Shown: positions 16,323-25,619, counted from the first letter of the stretch. The stretch: DNA of 64,000 nucleotides from Gluconacetobacter takamatsuzukensis (GCF_014174275.1 NZ_JABEQK010000014.1:20597-84596); one strand, 5' to 3'. A program made the numbers and translations. The notes: generated by a model not told the origin, from the letters alone.

Positions 16323-18644
16323 TTGAACGCTGATGAGATCGTGGACCCCGCCGATGACCATTCGGACCAGGTCAGGCGTTTTCTGCTGCATGTCGGCGTT
16401 CCGATCTTCGGGGTCGTGCTGGTGGTCGCCATCATCGCGGGGATCGGCCTGCATTCCTATCGCTCGATCCGGTCGGGAGCGCTGGCGCTGACCCACGACC
16501 TGCTGGTCAGCGAGCAGAATTACATCGCGCAGGAAGTCGGCGATTATCTGGGCCCGGCCACGGCGGGGACCGTGATCGCACGCGACATGCTGGAACATGG
16601 GTCGCAGACCGCGATCATCAAGATCTTCAATTCCTATGGCGGCAGCATGCTCCGGCATGTGCCGCAGGTTCATTCCTTCTACCTGGCCGATTCCGACGGG
16701 CATTTCGACCTGATCGAGCGCGACCCCAAGGGCAAGGGGCTGGAGATGACGCAACTGACGGGCGAGGGCGCGGGGGCGCAATTCGTCCATCAGTTCCATG
16801 ACGAGAAGGGCGCCGTGCTGCGCACGGAGAGCAATCCGACCGGCAATTACGACCCGCGCACGCGCGACTGGTTCAGGGGCACGGTGGAGTCCGGGAAGCT
16901 GTACTGGTCGGCGCCTTACCTGATTACCCAGACGGGCCAGATGATCATTACGGCCTCGATCGTCTATCAGGGCCAGGATGGCCGCCGGTTTGTCTTCGCC
17001 GTCAATCTGTCGATGAACGAGCTGACGAATTTTCTGGACTCGCTCCAGATCGGCAAGAGCGGGCATGCGCTGATCCTTGACCAGGACGGGCATCTGCTGG
17101 CCGGACGGCATATGCTGGACGTGGCGAAGCAGGCCAATTGGGACCCCGCGAAGATGGTTCTGGACCCGCGGACCTATCCGGCGCTGGCGCAGGCGTTCGA
17201 TGTCTATCGCGTGCAGGGGTATGGCCCGCATACGGTCCGCAGCAGCAAGCGCAATTTCGTCACGATGGCGGCGCCCATGCCGTCGACGGCGAAGAAATGG
17301 GTGCTGATCCTGGTTGCGCCGGAAAGCGACTTTGCCAATTTCGCGATGGTGGACGGCCGGCAGAACCTGCTGTTCTCGCTGTTGATCGTCGCCCTTGCCG
17401 GGCTGCTGGGGGCGTTGCTGTTCCGCCAGGGGCGGCGGACCGAGCATGTGTCGGCGGAACTGGCGGGCCTGCGCGCGGTTTCGGGGCGGGAAAGCCAGAC
17501 GCTGCGCGCGGTGGCGAGCTACCCGGCGCTGTTCGACCCGACCGACGAGGCGCTGATCCTGACGCGCAGCCTGGCGGAGATGGCCCTGGCACGGCGGGCC
17601 TCGGTCTGGCGCCTGATGCATGACGGCGCCACGCTGCTGTGCGTGGATTCCTACGATTCGCGCCATGATGCCCATTCGGGCGGTTTCGAACTGTCGCGCA
17701 CCGATCTTCAGGCTTTCTTCGACCTGGTGGCGCATGGCGATGCGATCACGGTGCCCGATGCCGGGGCGGACGAGCGGACGGTCAGTTTCCACCGGCTGTT
17801 CATGCGGACCTTCGGCAGCAGCAGCCTCTTCCTGGCGCCCATCATGGGGGCGTCGGGGCCGATCGGCATGATTACGCTGGAGGATGCGTCGCGTGCCGGG
17901 CTGGTGTCGCACTTCGTCGCCATGATCGCGGGCATCGTGTCGGCCCGTTTTTCCGCCCAGCATTACAGCGCCGTGGCGGCGGCGGCCGGGGAACTGGCCC
18001 CGCCGCCCGCCGAGGAGGCCGAGCATGCCTTCGGCGACGGTTTCCTGATCCCGCCCGGCAGCACCCAGCCCGACGGGCAGGGGGGCGTGGTGGAAGGGCT
18101 GTTCCCCGCCGTGGCCGTCATGGTCATTACCTTTGCCGACATCATCACCTCGTCGCGCGACGATCCGGCGCGGATCATCGCGCTGGTCGAGGCGCTGGCG
18201 GTGCAGCTTCAGACCGTGGCGCGGCAATATGGGCTGTATTCGATCAAGATGCTGGGCCACCGGCTGGTCTGCGTCGCGGGCTGTTCGCACACGCCCGACC
18301 CCGAGGCTGCCGAACGGATGGCGAATGCGGCCCTGGTGATGCGCGAGGCGTCGCTGTCGCTTCTGTCGCGCGCGGACCTGGATCCGGTCTTCCGGATGGG
18401 GATCGATGTCGGCCCGGTTTTCGGCGGGTTGCTGGGCGATGACCCGAAGGTCTTCAACCTGTGGGGCGATGCCATCGGCATGGCCGAGATGATGGCGCAG
18501 GGCGCGCCGGATGTCGGCACCATCCAGGTGTCGGAAGAGGTGTACCAGATCCTGCGCGGGCGGTTCCTGTTCCGTGAGCGGGGGCGCTTCTTCGTGCCGC
18601 ATGCCGGCATGACGCGCACCTATGTGCTGGCGGGGCGGCGATGA
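16323..18644 (+). CDS. Membrane sensor with dCache, GAF and degenerate class III cyclase domains
   Basis: A 773-residue receptor. TM1 is about residues 23-45, a periplasmic dCache-like domain runs from about 50 to 335 ('NYDPRTRDWFRGT', 'KSGHALILDQDGHLLA'), TM2 is about 348-366, a GAF-like domain spans about 395-550, and a class III nucleotide-cyclase fold about 595-765. In the cyclase fold the first metal Asp606 (TFADI) and purine Lys642 remain. The second metal Asp is His646 (KMLGH), the base-specifying Asp is Asn712 (FNLWG), and the transition-state Asn and Arg are Gly719 and Met723. It is therefore predicted to be inactive as a cyclase. Translation appears to start at TTG after GAAGAG. Its stop overlaps the MlaE-like permease, so it probably senses or controls lipid transport. 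Confidence 0.85.
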   Translation: MNADEIVDPADDHSDQVRRFLLHVGVPIFGVVLVVAIIAGIGLHSYRSIRSGALALTHDLLVSEQNYIAQEVGDYLGPATAGTVIARDMLEHGSQTAIIKIFNSYGGSMLRHVPQVHSFYLADSDGHFDLIERDPKGKGLEMTQLTGEGAGAQFVHQFHDEKGAVLRTESNPTGNYDPRTRDWFRGTVESGKLYWSAPYLITQTGQMIITASIVYQGQDGRRFVFAVNLSMNELTNFLDSLQIGKSGHALILDQDGHLLAGRHMLDVAKQANWDPAKMVLDPRTYPALAQAFDVYRVQGYGPHTVRSSKRNFVTMAAPMPSTAKKWVLILVAPESDFANFAMVDGRQNLLFSLLIVALAGLLGALLFRQGRRTEHVSAELAGLRAVSGRESQTLRAVASYPALFDPTDEALILTRSLAEMALARRASVWRLMHDGATLLCVDSYDSRHDAHSGGFELSRTDLQAFFDLVAHGDAITVPDAGADERTVSFHRLFMRTFGSSSLFLAPIMGASGPIGMITLEDASRAGLVSHFVAMIAGIVSARFSAQHYSAVAAAAGELAPPPAEEAEHAFGDGFLIPPGSTQPDGQGGVVEGLFPAVAVMVITFADIITSSRDDPARIIALVEALAVQLQTVARQYGLYSIKMLGHRLVCVAGCSHTPDPEAAERMANAALVMREASLSLLSRADLDPVFRMGIDVGPVFGGLLGDDPKVFNLWGDAIGMAEMMAQGAPDVGTIQVSEEVYQILRGRFLFRERGRFFVPHAGMTRTYVLAGRR

Positions 18645-19531
18645 CGGGGGGAGCGGTCGCGCCGACGCCGTCCGACACGCCGGAGGGGAGCCAGCCGGGT
18701 GTTCGGCCGGGCGGGCTGCGGGGCCGGCTGATGCCGATACTGGCGCGCATCCGCCCGGGACTGGCGCGGGTCGGGCGCCTGACGCGGCATCAGGTCCGGT
18801 TCATGCTGGTGCTGATCGGTGCGGCCTGGGGCGTGGTGCGCGAGAGCATGCGCCCCAATTCGTGGCGGCGGACGGTGCGCGAGGAGTTCCGCCAGTGCCT
18901 GCGCCAGGTCGTGGGTGGCGGGTTTCTCAGCACGATCGTCACCGCGACGCTGGCGGGACTGATGGTGGTGTCGCAGGCGGTGTACTGGCTGGGATTCGCC
19001 GGCATGGCGCAGATGACGGGATCGATCCTGGTATCGGTGCTGGTGCGCGAGATTTCGCCGGTGCTGGTCGGGATCATCCTGCTGGGGCGCAGCGGCATGC
19101 TGGTGCTGACGGAAATCGGGATCCTGACGCTGGGCGGGCAGATCCGTGCGTTGCAGGCGCAGGGCATGGACCCGTTCCTGCTGCTGGTGCTGCCGCGGAC
19201 CTGCGCGTTCATGGTCGGCGGCTTTACCCTGGGCATCCTGTTTGCCACCAACGCGCTGCTGATGGGTTTTATCATCACCCATGCCTCGGGCGTGATCACG
19301 ACGTCGGTGTGGACGTTCTTTGCCAATGTGCTGGGGGCGATGTCGTCGTGGGATTTCCTGGTCATTCCGCTGAAATTCATCCTGGTCGGGTTCTTTGTCG
19401 GACTGGGGGCCTGCATGACCGGATTGCTGGTGGATGCGGACGACACGATAGCGACCCTGATGCCGCGCGGCTTCGCGCGGGGCATCATGACGGTGATGGT
19501 CGTCAACATCCTGTTCACCCTGGGGGGCTGA
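18641..19531 (+). CDS. mlaE: MlaE-family ABC transporter permease
   Basis: A 296-residue inner-membrane permease of the MlaE/YrbE family, which moves phospholipids between inner membrane and periplasm together with MCE proteins. The N-terminal 90 residues are cytoplasmic and proline-rich. Then the family core appears: 'REISPVLVGIILLGRSG', 'LTEIGILTLGGQIRALQAQGMDP' and PRTCAF, followed by three more hydrophobic helices. The key coupling-region residues look intact, in contrast with the ATPase gene downstream. Starts within the stop of the sensor gene. Confidence 0.9.
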   Translation: MTGGAVAPTPSDTPEGSQPGVRPGGLRGRLMPILARIRPGLARVGRLTRHQVRFMLVLIGAAWGVVRESMRPNSWRRTVREEFRQCLRQVVGGGFLSTIVTATLAGLMVVSQAVYWLGFAGMAQMTGSILVSVLVREISPVLVGIILLGRSGMLVLTEIGILTLGGQIRALQAQGMDPFLLLVLPRTCAFMVGGFTLGILFATNALLMGFIITHASGVITTSVWTFFANVLGAMSSWDFLVIPLKFILVGFFVGLGACMTGLLVDADDTIATLMPRGFARGIMTVMVVNILFTLGG

Positions 19532-19534
19532 ACC

Positions 19535-20230
19535 ATGGCGCATGACGGGCCGATCCTGGACCTTCGCGCGGCGCAGCCTTCGTTCGACGAAAGCGGCATG
19601 GCGCCGGTGCCCGTCGACCTGCGGTTGATGCCGGGGGATTGCGCGGTGGTGGAGTGCCGGGACTACGCGCGGGCCACGCTTTTTGCCGACCTGTGCTGCG
19701 GCATGATTGCCCTGGCGTCGGGGAGCGTGCGCTTCATGGGGCTGGACTGGACCGAACTGGGAGACCGCCAGTTCTATGCCCTGCGCGGGCGGATCGGGCG
19801 GATCACCCGGCGCGAATCGTGGCTGGACCTGTTCGGCACCCACCAGAACATCATTCTCCAGCAACTGCATCATACGACGCGCCCGACCGACGACGTGGTG
19901 GGTGAGGCGATGAAACTGGGGCTGGCGTTCGGCTTCCCCGGCCTGCCCCTGACCAGCCCGGGGCGCCTGTCGGCGTCCGACCTGGCGCGGGCGGCCTGTG
20001 TGCGGGCCTTTCTAGGCCGGCCCGACCTGCTGGTGCTGGAAGATATTTCCGACATGCTGCCGCCGGATGCGACGGTCGCGTTTCTGGAGGCGATCACGGC
20101 GGCCCGCGACCGGGGTGCCGCCGTGATGTGGTTCGCGCGGCATGCCGCGAGCTGGACCGACTACCGGTCGGCGGTGAATGTTCATCTGCGCCTTCTCGAT
20201 GAAGGTCTTTTCCCGGTGCGGGGGGTCTGA
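19535..20230 (+). CDS. ABC-transporter ATPase-like protein with degenerate nucleotide-binding motifs
   Basis: A 231-residue protein in the position of MlaF, and alignable with it by eye over its length ('LMPGD.A', 'ASGSVRFMGLDW', 'LARAACVRAFLGRPDLLVLED'). The Walker A position (residues 40-49) reads ECRDYARATL with no GxxGxGK and an Arg where the Lys should be. The Q-loop Gln appears lost (RITRRES). The LSGGQ signature is LSASD (145-149). Walker B is LLVLED (Glu169-Asp170, order reversed). The His-loop is doubtful (MWFARH). No frameshift or stop is seen, so the gene is kept open but probably cannot hydrolyse ATP in the usual way. Between mlaE and the MCE gene, 3 bp and 1 nt apart. Confidence 0.82.
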   Translation: MAHDGPILDLRAAQPSFDESGMAPVPVDLRLMPGDCAVVECRDYARATLFADLCCGMIALASGSVRFMGLDWTELGDRQFYALRGRIGRITRRESWLDLFGTHQNIILQQLHHTTRPTDDVVGEAMKLGLAFGFPGLPLTSPGRLSASDLARAACVRAFLGRPDLLVLEDISDMLPPDATVAFLEAITAARDRGAAVMWFARHAASWTDYRSAVNVHLRLLDEGLFPVRGV

Positions 20231-21186
20231 TGGCCAAGGATCAAGTGAAGGGCCTGACACGGCAACTGGTGCGCGTGCGGTATGCCGACGAATGGGTCGG
20301 GCTGCTGGTGCTGCTGGCGCTGCTGATCTGTTCGGCCGCCGTGATCGAGGCGGGCATCGTGCATAACTGGCTGACCCCGGCCGGCCGGTTGCAGATCGTG
20401 CTGCCCGATGGCGGCGTCAGCGGCCTGTCGCCGGGCGACGATGTGGAGGTGGTGGGCATTCGTGCCGGCACCATCCGGCGCATTCGCATCAATCCGACGG
20501 GTGGCATGTATGCGATCGCGGATATCGACCCGGATATCGAGCCCTTCATCCGCCGCGACAGCACCGCCACCATCCGCAAGCGGTTCGTGGTGGCCGGGGC
20601 GAACTATATCGACATCACCCGTGGCACCGGGCAGGTGATGGACTGGCATTACGCGGTGCTGACTGCGCACCCCGCGCCCAATCCGGCGGACATGATTACC
20701 CAGACCTTCGCCGACATTCGTGCGCGCGTGCTGCCGGTGCTGGATAGCGCGCAGCACATGATGTCGATGCTGGATTCCACGATTACCGACCTGCATGCAG
20801 GCAAGGGCACTGCCGGGCAGTTGCTGACCGACGACAAGCTGGTTCGGCAGGCCGAGACGCTGGTTGCGTCGCTGAATGACGCGGTGGCGCATCTGACGCC
20901 GGTCGAACGGCAATTGTCGGCGGTCATGGCCAAGGCTGATGCCAGCATGGCCAATGTGCGCGCCATGTCTGCCGACCTGCGGAAGGCCACCCCGAGCATG
21001 CCGGCGATTACCCGCAACCTGCAGGAGACGTCGGCCGAGCTGCCGGTGCTGCTGACGCAGGCGCAGACTACCGCCGCCAGCCTGCAGAAGCTGACCGACC
21101 AGTTGCGCGGCCTGTGGCTGCTGGGTGGTGGCGGAGCGAAGGCGCCCGCGTCTCATCGGTTGCCGGCCGGGAGGATCGAACCGTGA
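20230..21186 (+). CDS. mlaD: MlaD-like MCE-domain protein
   Basis: A 318-residue inner-membrane-anchored protein with a single transmembrane helix near residues 24-45 and an MCE domain (about 50-130: 'LPDGGVSGLSPGDDVEVVGIRAGTI' in two parts, 'ATIRKRFVVAGANYIDITRG'). A long C-terminal helical stretch (about 150-300) resembles the coiled region of larger MCE proteins that form periplasmic hexamers or tubes. MCE proteins carry lipids between membranes. Start overlaps the previous stop by one base. Confidence 0.88.
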   Translation: MAKDQVKGLTRQLVRVRYADEWVGLLVLLALLICSAAVIEAGIVHNWLTPAGRLQIVLPDGGVSGLSPGDDVEVVGIRAGTIRRIRINPTGGMYAIADIDPDIEPFIRRDSTATIRKRFVVAGANYIDITRGTGQVMDWHYAVLTAHPAPNPADMITQTFADIRARVLPVLDSAQHMMSMLDSTITDLHAGKGTAGQLLTDDKLVRQAETLVASLNDAVAHLTPVERQLSAVMAKADASMANVRAMSADLRKATPSMPAITRNLQETSAELPVLLTQAQTTAASLQKLTDQLRGLWLLGGGGAKAPASHRLPAGRIEP

Positions 21187-21197
21187 GGGGGGGCGTG

Positions 21198-22043
21198 ATG
21201 CGCAGAGGCGGGCGGGCCGCGCTGCTGCTGGCACTGGCCGCGCCGGTGTTGGCCGGGTGCGGGGGCGGCAAGGCGGCGCCGACCAGCGATGCCGTCCTGG
21301 ATCAGGCGATGGATGCGGGGCATCAATCGGCGGGGCTGGAGCGGCTGACGGTTGCGGAAGCGCAGTATCGGCTGGCCGGCACGCGTGCGCTGGCGCGCGA
21401 CGATGCGCCGGCGATCGGCGATGCGGGGTATAATCTGGCTGTGGTGCAACTGGCGCAGGATCGGCCGGCCGACGCGCTCTCGACCATCGCGGCCACGCGG
21501 GCCGCGTTGGCGGTGCGGGGGCATGCGGGCGCCGATGCCGGGCTGGACCTGACGCAGGCTGCGGCCCTGCATCGCCTGTCGCGGGATGAAGAGGCCGGGC
21601 CGCTGGCCGCTGGGGCGATGGCGAGTGCCGATCCCGCGATTGCCGAGCAGGCCAGCCTGCTGACGGGGTTGATCGCGGATAGCCGGGGGGACCGGGCGAC
21701 GCTGGCGCAGGCCGTGGCGCATCTGGCGCATCCGCGCCCCGTGGCCGCGAAATGGCAGGCGGATGAGGATGAATTGCAGGCCCGGATGAGGCTGGCGCAG
21801 GAGCCGGCGGCGGCGCGGGACCTGGCCGTGGCGGCTGCCGATCTGCGGCGGCAGCTTGTGGATTATCGCGGCATGGCACGGGCGCTGACGCTGGCCGCCC
21901 GTGCGGCGGGGCAGGCGGGGGATGCAGGTGGGGCGGCGGCTTTGTCGCTTCAGGCCACGCAGAGCCTGCACGCGCAATCGGCCAGTGCGCCGGCGGCGGT
22001 CGGGGCGCCTGACCCGTTCAAGGAGCCGACCCCGCCCGTCTGA
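21198..22043 (+). CDS. Lipoprotein with TPR-like helices, last gene of the Mla-like operon
   Basis: A 281-residue prolipoprotein with lipobox APVLAGC at about residues 15-21. The rest is Ala-rich and helical with a TPR-like register ('AGYNLAVVQLAQDRPADAL'). No enzyme motif is seen. In related operons the last gene is often an auxiliary lipoprotein, and this probably fills that outer-membrane or periplasmic role. The ATG at 21198 is preceded by a strong GAGGGGGGG site. A GTG at 21183 that overlaps the MCE stop is an alternative. Acts as the 3' end of a five-gene unit. Confidence 0.75.
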   Translation: MRRGGRAALLLALAAPVLAGCGGGKAAPTSDAVLDQAMDAGHQSAGLERLTVAEAQYRLAGTRALARDDAPAIGDAGYNLAVVQLAQDRPADALSTIAATRAALAVRGHAGADAGLDLTQAAALHRLSRDEEAGPLAAGAMASADPAIAEQASLLTGLIADSRGDRATLAQAVAHLAHPRPVAAKWQADEDELQARMRLAQEPAAARDLAVAAADLRRQLVDYRGMARALTLAARAAGQAGDAGGAAALSLQATQSLHAQSASAPAAVGAPDPFKEPTPPV

Positions 22044-22050
22044 GGCGTAG

Positions 22051-22155
22051 GGCGCCGCGAAGCGGCACGGCCGTCGTGTGTACGTGAGCCTCGGCGCGGA
22101 GCAGCCTATATGGCCGTGAGCACCGGAGCGCAGCGGACGCGCGTCGGATCGCTGG
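22051..22155. repeat. Palindromic intergenic repeat, copy B
   Basis: Shares its core with copy A at 10754-10822. The hairpin GCCGC-GAA-GCGGC (22054-22066) keeps the stem while the loop differs from copy A. The segment AGCACCGGAGCGCAG (22119-22133) and the following GGACGCGCG are nearly identical to copy A. Copy B carries about 33 extra bases that partly duplicate the GTGAGC...CGGAGC module. The 18-bp outer inverted repeat of copy A is absent. It also lies between convergent genes. Confidence 0.7.
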
Positions 22156-22165
22156 CGGCCCGCAT

Positions 22166-23653
22166 TTACAGCCCGGTTCTGAGATCCGAGTGGCGGTCGA
22201 TCAGGGTGGCGCTGGCGGTGTTCAGGCCCTGGAGTTCGACGGTCAGGCCGTGGCTTTCCATGCGCGCCACGATATCGCGCAGGGTGCCGACGGCCGTGAT
22301 GTCCCAGAAATGGGCGTGGCGCAGGTCGATGCGGATGTGGCGGGCGGTGTCGCGCGTGTCGAAGCCCTCGGCGAAGAGATCGGCCGAGGCGAAGAAGATC
22401 TGCCCCGTCACGCTGTAAGTTCGGGTGTCGCTGGCGGCGTCGTAATCGGCCTGGACCGTGACTAGGCGCGAGACGTTGGCGGCGAAGAACAGGCCGCTGA
22501 GCAGCACGCCCACCAGCACGCCCGCCGCCAGATTGTGGGTGGCCACCACCACGGCCACGGTCGCCAGCATGACCAGGCTGGCCCCGCGCGGGTGGGTGCG
22601 CAGGTCGCGCAGCGAGGACCAGGAGAAGGTACTGGCCGAGACCATGATCATGATCGCCACCAGGGCGGCGACCGGTACCCGGGCCACCCAAGGCCGGAGC
22701 GTCACCATCAGCAGCAGCAGGAAGGCGCCGGCGACAAAGGTCGACAGCCGCCCGCGCCCGCCATAGCGCAGGTTGCCCACCGTCTGGCCGATCATGCCGC
22801 AGCCGGCGATGCCGCCGAACAGGCCGACGGCGACATTGGCCAGCCCGAGGCCGACGCATTCGGTGCGCTTGCTGCTGTGGGTTTCGGTCATGTCGTCGAC
22901 CACGCTGGCGGTCATCATGGATTCCAGCAGGCCGACCATCGCCATGGCAGCGGCGAAGGGCAGGATGGTTTCCAGCGTGGACAGGGACAGCGGTACCTGC
23001 GGCCAGACCAGATGCGGCAGGCTGTCGGGCAGGCGGCCCAGATCGGCCACCGTATGGACCGGCATGGGCCAGATCGTGGCGACGGCCGTGAGGGCCAGGA
23101 TGCAGACCAGGGGCGAGGGAATGGCGGTGAACAGGCGTGGCACGCCGTAGATGATGGCCAGCCCCAGGGCGATCATGGCGTAGGTGTGCCATGTCACATG
23201 CAGCATGTGCGGCAGTTGTGCCGAGAAGATCAGGATGGCCAGTGCGTTGACGAAGCCGGTGCGGACGGGACGCGAGACGTAGCGCATGAGCAGGTGCAGC
23301 CGCGCCGCACCCGCCAGCATCTGCAACAGGCCGGCCAGCAGCGTGGCGGCCAGAAGATACTGCACGCCATGCGTGCGCACCAGCGCCGCCGCCACCAGCG
23401 CGACCGACCCGGCGGCGCCGGAGATCATCGCCGGACGGCCGCCGGTGATGGCGATGACGACGCTGATGACGAACGAGGCGTAGAGCCCGACCTCCGGGTC
23501 CACCCCGGCGGCGAAGGAGAAGGCGATGACCTCGGGGATCAGCGCGAAGGTGCCGACCATGCCGGCCAGGATCTCGCGCACCGGATTGGCCATCCATTCG
23601 GCGCGGTAGCGGGCGAACCCGGAAAGCTGTGATTCAGATACGGATAAGGACAC
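22166..23653 (-). CDS. SulP-family anion transporter with STAS domain
   Basis: About 495 residues, with an SLC26/SulP transport core followed by a C-terminal STAS domain (about 400-490, '[19 protein letters not shown]'). '[24 protein letters not shown]' near the N terminus and '[21 protein letters not shown]' in the centre are typical. Members carry sulfate, bicarbonate or other anions, and the substrate cannot be told from sequence. The GTG at 23653 (Ser-Leu-Ser-Val follows) is my choice because the upstream frame lacks family similarity. A later ATG (MANPVREI) is an alternative. Convergent with the Mla-like operon. Confidence 0.88.
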   Translation of the reverse strand: MSLSVSESQLSGFARYRAEWMANPVREILAGMVGTFALIPEVIAFSFAAGVDPEVGLYASFVISVVIAITGGRPAMISGAAGSVALVAAALVRTHGVQYLLAATLLAGLLQMLAGAARLHLLMRYVSRPVRTGFVNALAILIFSAQLPHMLHVTWHTYAMIALGLAIIYGVPRLFTAIPSPLVCILALTAVATIWPMPVHTVADLGRLPDSLPHLVWPQVPLSLSTLETILPFAAAMAMVGLLESMMTASVVDDMTETHSSKRTECVGLGLANVAVGLFGGIAGCGMIGQTVGNLRYGGRGRLSTFVAGAFLLLLMVTLRPWVARVPVAALVAIMIMVSASTFSWSSLRDLRTHPRGASLVMLATVAVVVATHNLAAGVLVGVLLSGLFFAANVSRLVTVQADYDAASDTRTYSVTGQIFFASADLFAEGFDTRDTARHIRIDLRHAHFWDITAVGTLRDIVARMESHGLTVELQGLNTASATLIDRHSDLRTGL

Positions 23654-23724
23654 TTCAGAACCTGACCGGAAAAATGGGCTGGTGCGCGGGAGCCGCCCGG
23701 CAGGGTGGCTGTGCAGGCGGCCTG

Positions 23725-24252
23725 TCAGACATCGGCGATGCTGTCGTCCGGGCGCAGCCACCAGCAGCGTGCCGCCGGACGGGGGGTGGGCAGCATGTCC
23801 AGCGGATCGCCCTCGTAGCGGACCGTGTTGGTCGGGGTTTCCTGCAACGTGATTTCCGCGCAGCGCAGCAGGCCGCCATCGTCGTCGAGCAACGCGTTCA
23901 GCTTGGCCATCATCAGGCAGGCCATCAGCTCGGTGGTCGGGTCGCCCGGAGTGACGACGATGCGGCGGGCGCGTGCCGGCTCGTGCGTGCGGAACCAGCC
24001 GAGCAGCGGGTCGTCCTCGGCCAGTTGCAGGGCATGGTCCAGCCGTTCGTCCACGAAGCGGTGCCAACGCGACTTGGCGCGCTGGAAGGAGACGACCATG
24101 TTGCCGCTGCCGTCCAGCGGGCGGGGCGTGGTGGGGCGCAGGCGCACGGTGACGAATTCGTTGTGGCCGTGGGGCAGGGCGCAGCTTTCGCTGGCGCCGT
24201 GGATCAGCCGGTGGCCCATCGAGAAGCGGCGGGTGAAGACGAGGTCAAGCAT
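23725..24252 (-). CDS. queD: 6-carboxytetrahydropterin synthase (QueD)
   Basis: A 175-residue PTPS/QueD-family enzyme making 6-carboxy-tetrahydropterin for preQ0 and queuosine. Zinc ligands His14 (FSMGHRL), His28 and His30 (CALPHGH) and the catalytic Cys24 are visible. It is about 50 residues longer than E. coli QueD, mainly in the middle. Overlaps the queC 3' end by 8 nt. A GTP cyclohydrolase is not in the window. Confidence 0.9.
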   Translation of the reverse strand: MLDLVFTRRFSMGHRLIHGASESCALPHGHNEFVTVRLRPTTPRPLDGSGNMVVSFQRAKSRWHRFVDERLDHALQLAEDDPLLGWFRTHEPARARRIVVTPGDPTTELMACLMMAKLNALLDDDGGLLRCAEITLQETPTNTVRYEGDPLDMLPTPRPAARCWWLRPDDSIADV

Positions 24253-24982
24253 CGGTGCGGCCCGCCATGTAGCGCTCCCACCCCGCGCGGCGCAGGTCGC
24301 AGGCGGGGCAGGTGCCGCAGCCATGGCCCCACGGGTGCATGACATCGCGCGTGCCCAGATAGCAGCTATGGCTCTCGCGGTTGATCAGCGCGACCAGCCC
24401 GGGGCCGCCCAGGCTTTCGGCCAGGCGCCAGGTATCGGCCTTGTCGATCCACATCAGGGGCGTATGCAGGACCAGCCGGCTGGCCATGCCCAGGTTCAGC
24501 GCCACCTGCATGGCCTTGATCGTGTCGTCGCGGCAGTCGGGGTAGCCGGAATAATCGGTCTCGCACATGCCGCCGATGATGTGGCGGGCGCCGCGGCGGG
24601 CGGCGAGGGCCGCCGCGAAGGTCAGGAAGATGAGGTTGCGGCCGGGGACGAAGGTGCTGGGCAGGCCGTTCTCGTTCATCGTGATCGCGGCGTCGCGGGT
24701 CAGCGCGGTGTCGGACACCGCGCCCAGTGCGTCGAGCGCCAGCGTGTGGTCCGCGCCCAGGCGGGCCGCCCATGCGGGGTCGTGCGCCGCCATGCCCGCG
24801 CGCAGGGTGTCGCGGCATTCCAGTTCCACCGCATGGCGCTGGCCGTAGGCGAAGCCCAGCGTTTCGACATGGCCGAAGCGCGACAATGCCCAGGCCAGGC
24901 AGGTCGCGGAATCCTGGCCGCCGGAGAACAGCACGATCGCGCTTTCCTGCTTCGGGTCGGCGGGGGTGAGTGATGCGGCCAT
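24245..24982 (-). CDS. queC: 7-cyano-7-deazaguanine synthase (QueC)
   Basis: A 245-residue ATP-dependent enzyme converting CDG to preQ0. The PP-loop SGGQDSATC is near residue 20. '[17 protein letters not shown]' is conserved, and the zinc-binding 'SCYLG', '[10 protein letters not shown]' C-terminal cluster is present. Middle gene of queE-queC-queD: one base after the queE stop and overlapping queD. Confidence 0.95.
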   Translation of the reverse strand: MAASLTPADPKQESAIVLFSGGQDSATCLAWALSRFGHVETLGFAYGQRHAVELECRDTLRAGMAAHDPAWAARLGADHTLALDALGAVSDTALTRDAAITMNENGLPSTFVPGRNLIFLTFAAALAARRGARHIIGGMCETDYSGYPDCRDDTIKAMQVALNLGMASRLVLHTPLMWIDKADTWRLAESLGGPGLVALINRESHSCYLGTRDVMHPWGHGCGTCPACDLRRAGWERYMAGRTDA

Positions 24983-24983
24983 C

Positions 24984-25619
24984 TCAGGGAATCCCGATCA
25001 GCTTGTGGGTCTGCAGGGACAGGCGCCAGCGCGGATGGGTGCGGCAGTAGGCGACCGCCTGTTCGGTATTGCGGGCCTGGTCGGGGCCGTCCATCGGCTG
25101 GAGCCAGAATTGCCGGAAATCCAGTCCGGCCACCTGTTCGGGCAGCAGGTCGGGCTGGGGGTAGACCAGTTTCAGCTCGTGGCCCGTACGCTGGACCAAC
25201 GGCGCGCCGGCCTTGGGGCTGACGCAGACCCAGTCGATGCCCTCGGGTGCCGGCAGGGTGCCGTTTGTCTCGATGGCGATTTCGAAGCCGCGCGCGTGCA
25301 CCGCCGCAATCAGGGGGGCGTCGAGTTGCAGCAGGGGCTCGCCACCGGTGAAGACGACGAAGGCATGGTCAAGGTCGGGGGCGGCCCAGGCGGCGGCGAT
25401 GGCGTCGGCCAGGGAGGCGGCGTCGGCGAAGCGGCCGCCGCCCTCGCCGTCGGTGCCGACGAAATCGGTATCGCAGAAACGGCAGGTCGCGCCCGCGCGA
25501 TCGGCCTCCCGCCCCGACCAGAGATTGCATCCGGCGAAACGGCAGAACACGGCGGCGCGGCCGGCATGCGCGCCCTCACCCTGGAGGGTCGCGAACATCT
25601 CCTTGATCGTATAGGCCAT
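24984..25619 (-). CDS. queE: 7-carboxy-7-deazaguanine synthase (QueE), expanded cluster loop
   Basis: A 211-residue radical SAM enzyme converting carboxy-tetrahydropterin to CDG. Cluster cysteines are Cys31, Cys46 and Cys49, a CX14CX2C spacing, rather than CX3CX2C. This is a known QueE subtype (Burkholderia-like). '[16 protein letters not shown]' and 'FTGGEPLLQ' flank the site. The ATG at 25619 gives [16 protein letters not shown], the usual start. First gene of the preQ0 operon, transcribed leftward. Confidence 0.93.
   Translation of the reverse strand: MAYTIKEMFATLQGEGAHAGRAAVFCRFAGCNLWSGREADRAGATCRFCDTDFVGTDGEGGGRFADAASLADAIAAAWAAPDLDHAFVVFTGGEPLLQLDAPLIAAVHARGFEIAIETNGTLPAPEGIDWVCVSPKAGAPLVQRTGHELKLVYPQPDLLPEQVAGLDFRQFWLQPMDGPDQARNTEQAVAYCRTHPRWRLSLQTHKLIGIP

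Noticed and set aside
18622..19545. A 307-codon plus-strand frame overlapping the mlaE-like gene
   Set aside because: Ala/Gly/Asp-rich shadow frame. The +1-shifted frame encodes the clear MlaE permease.
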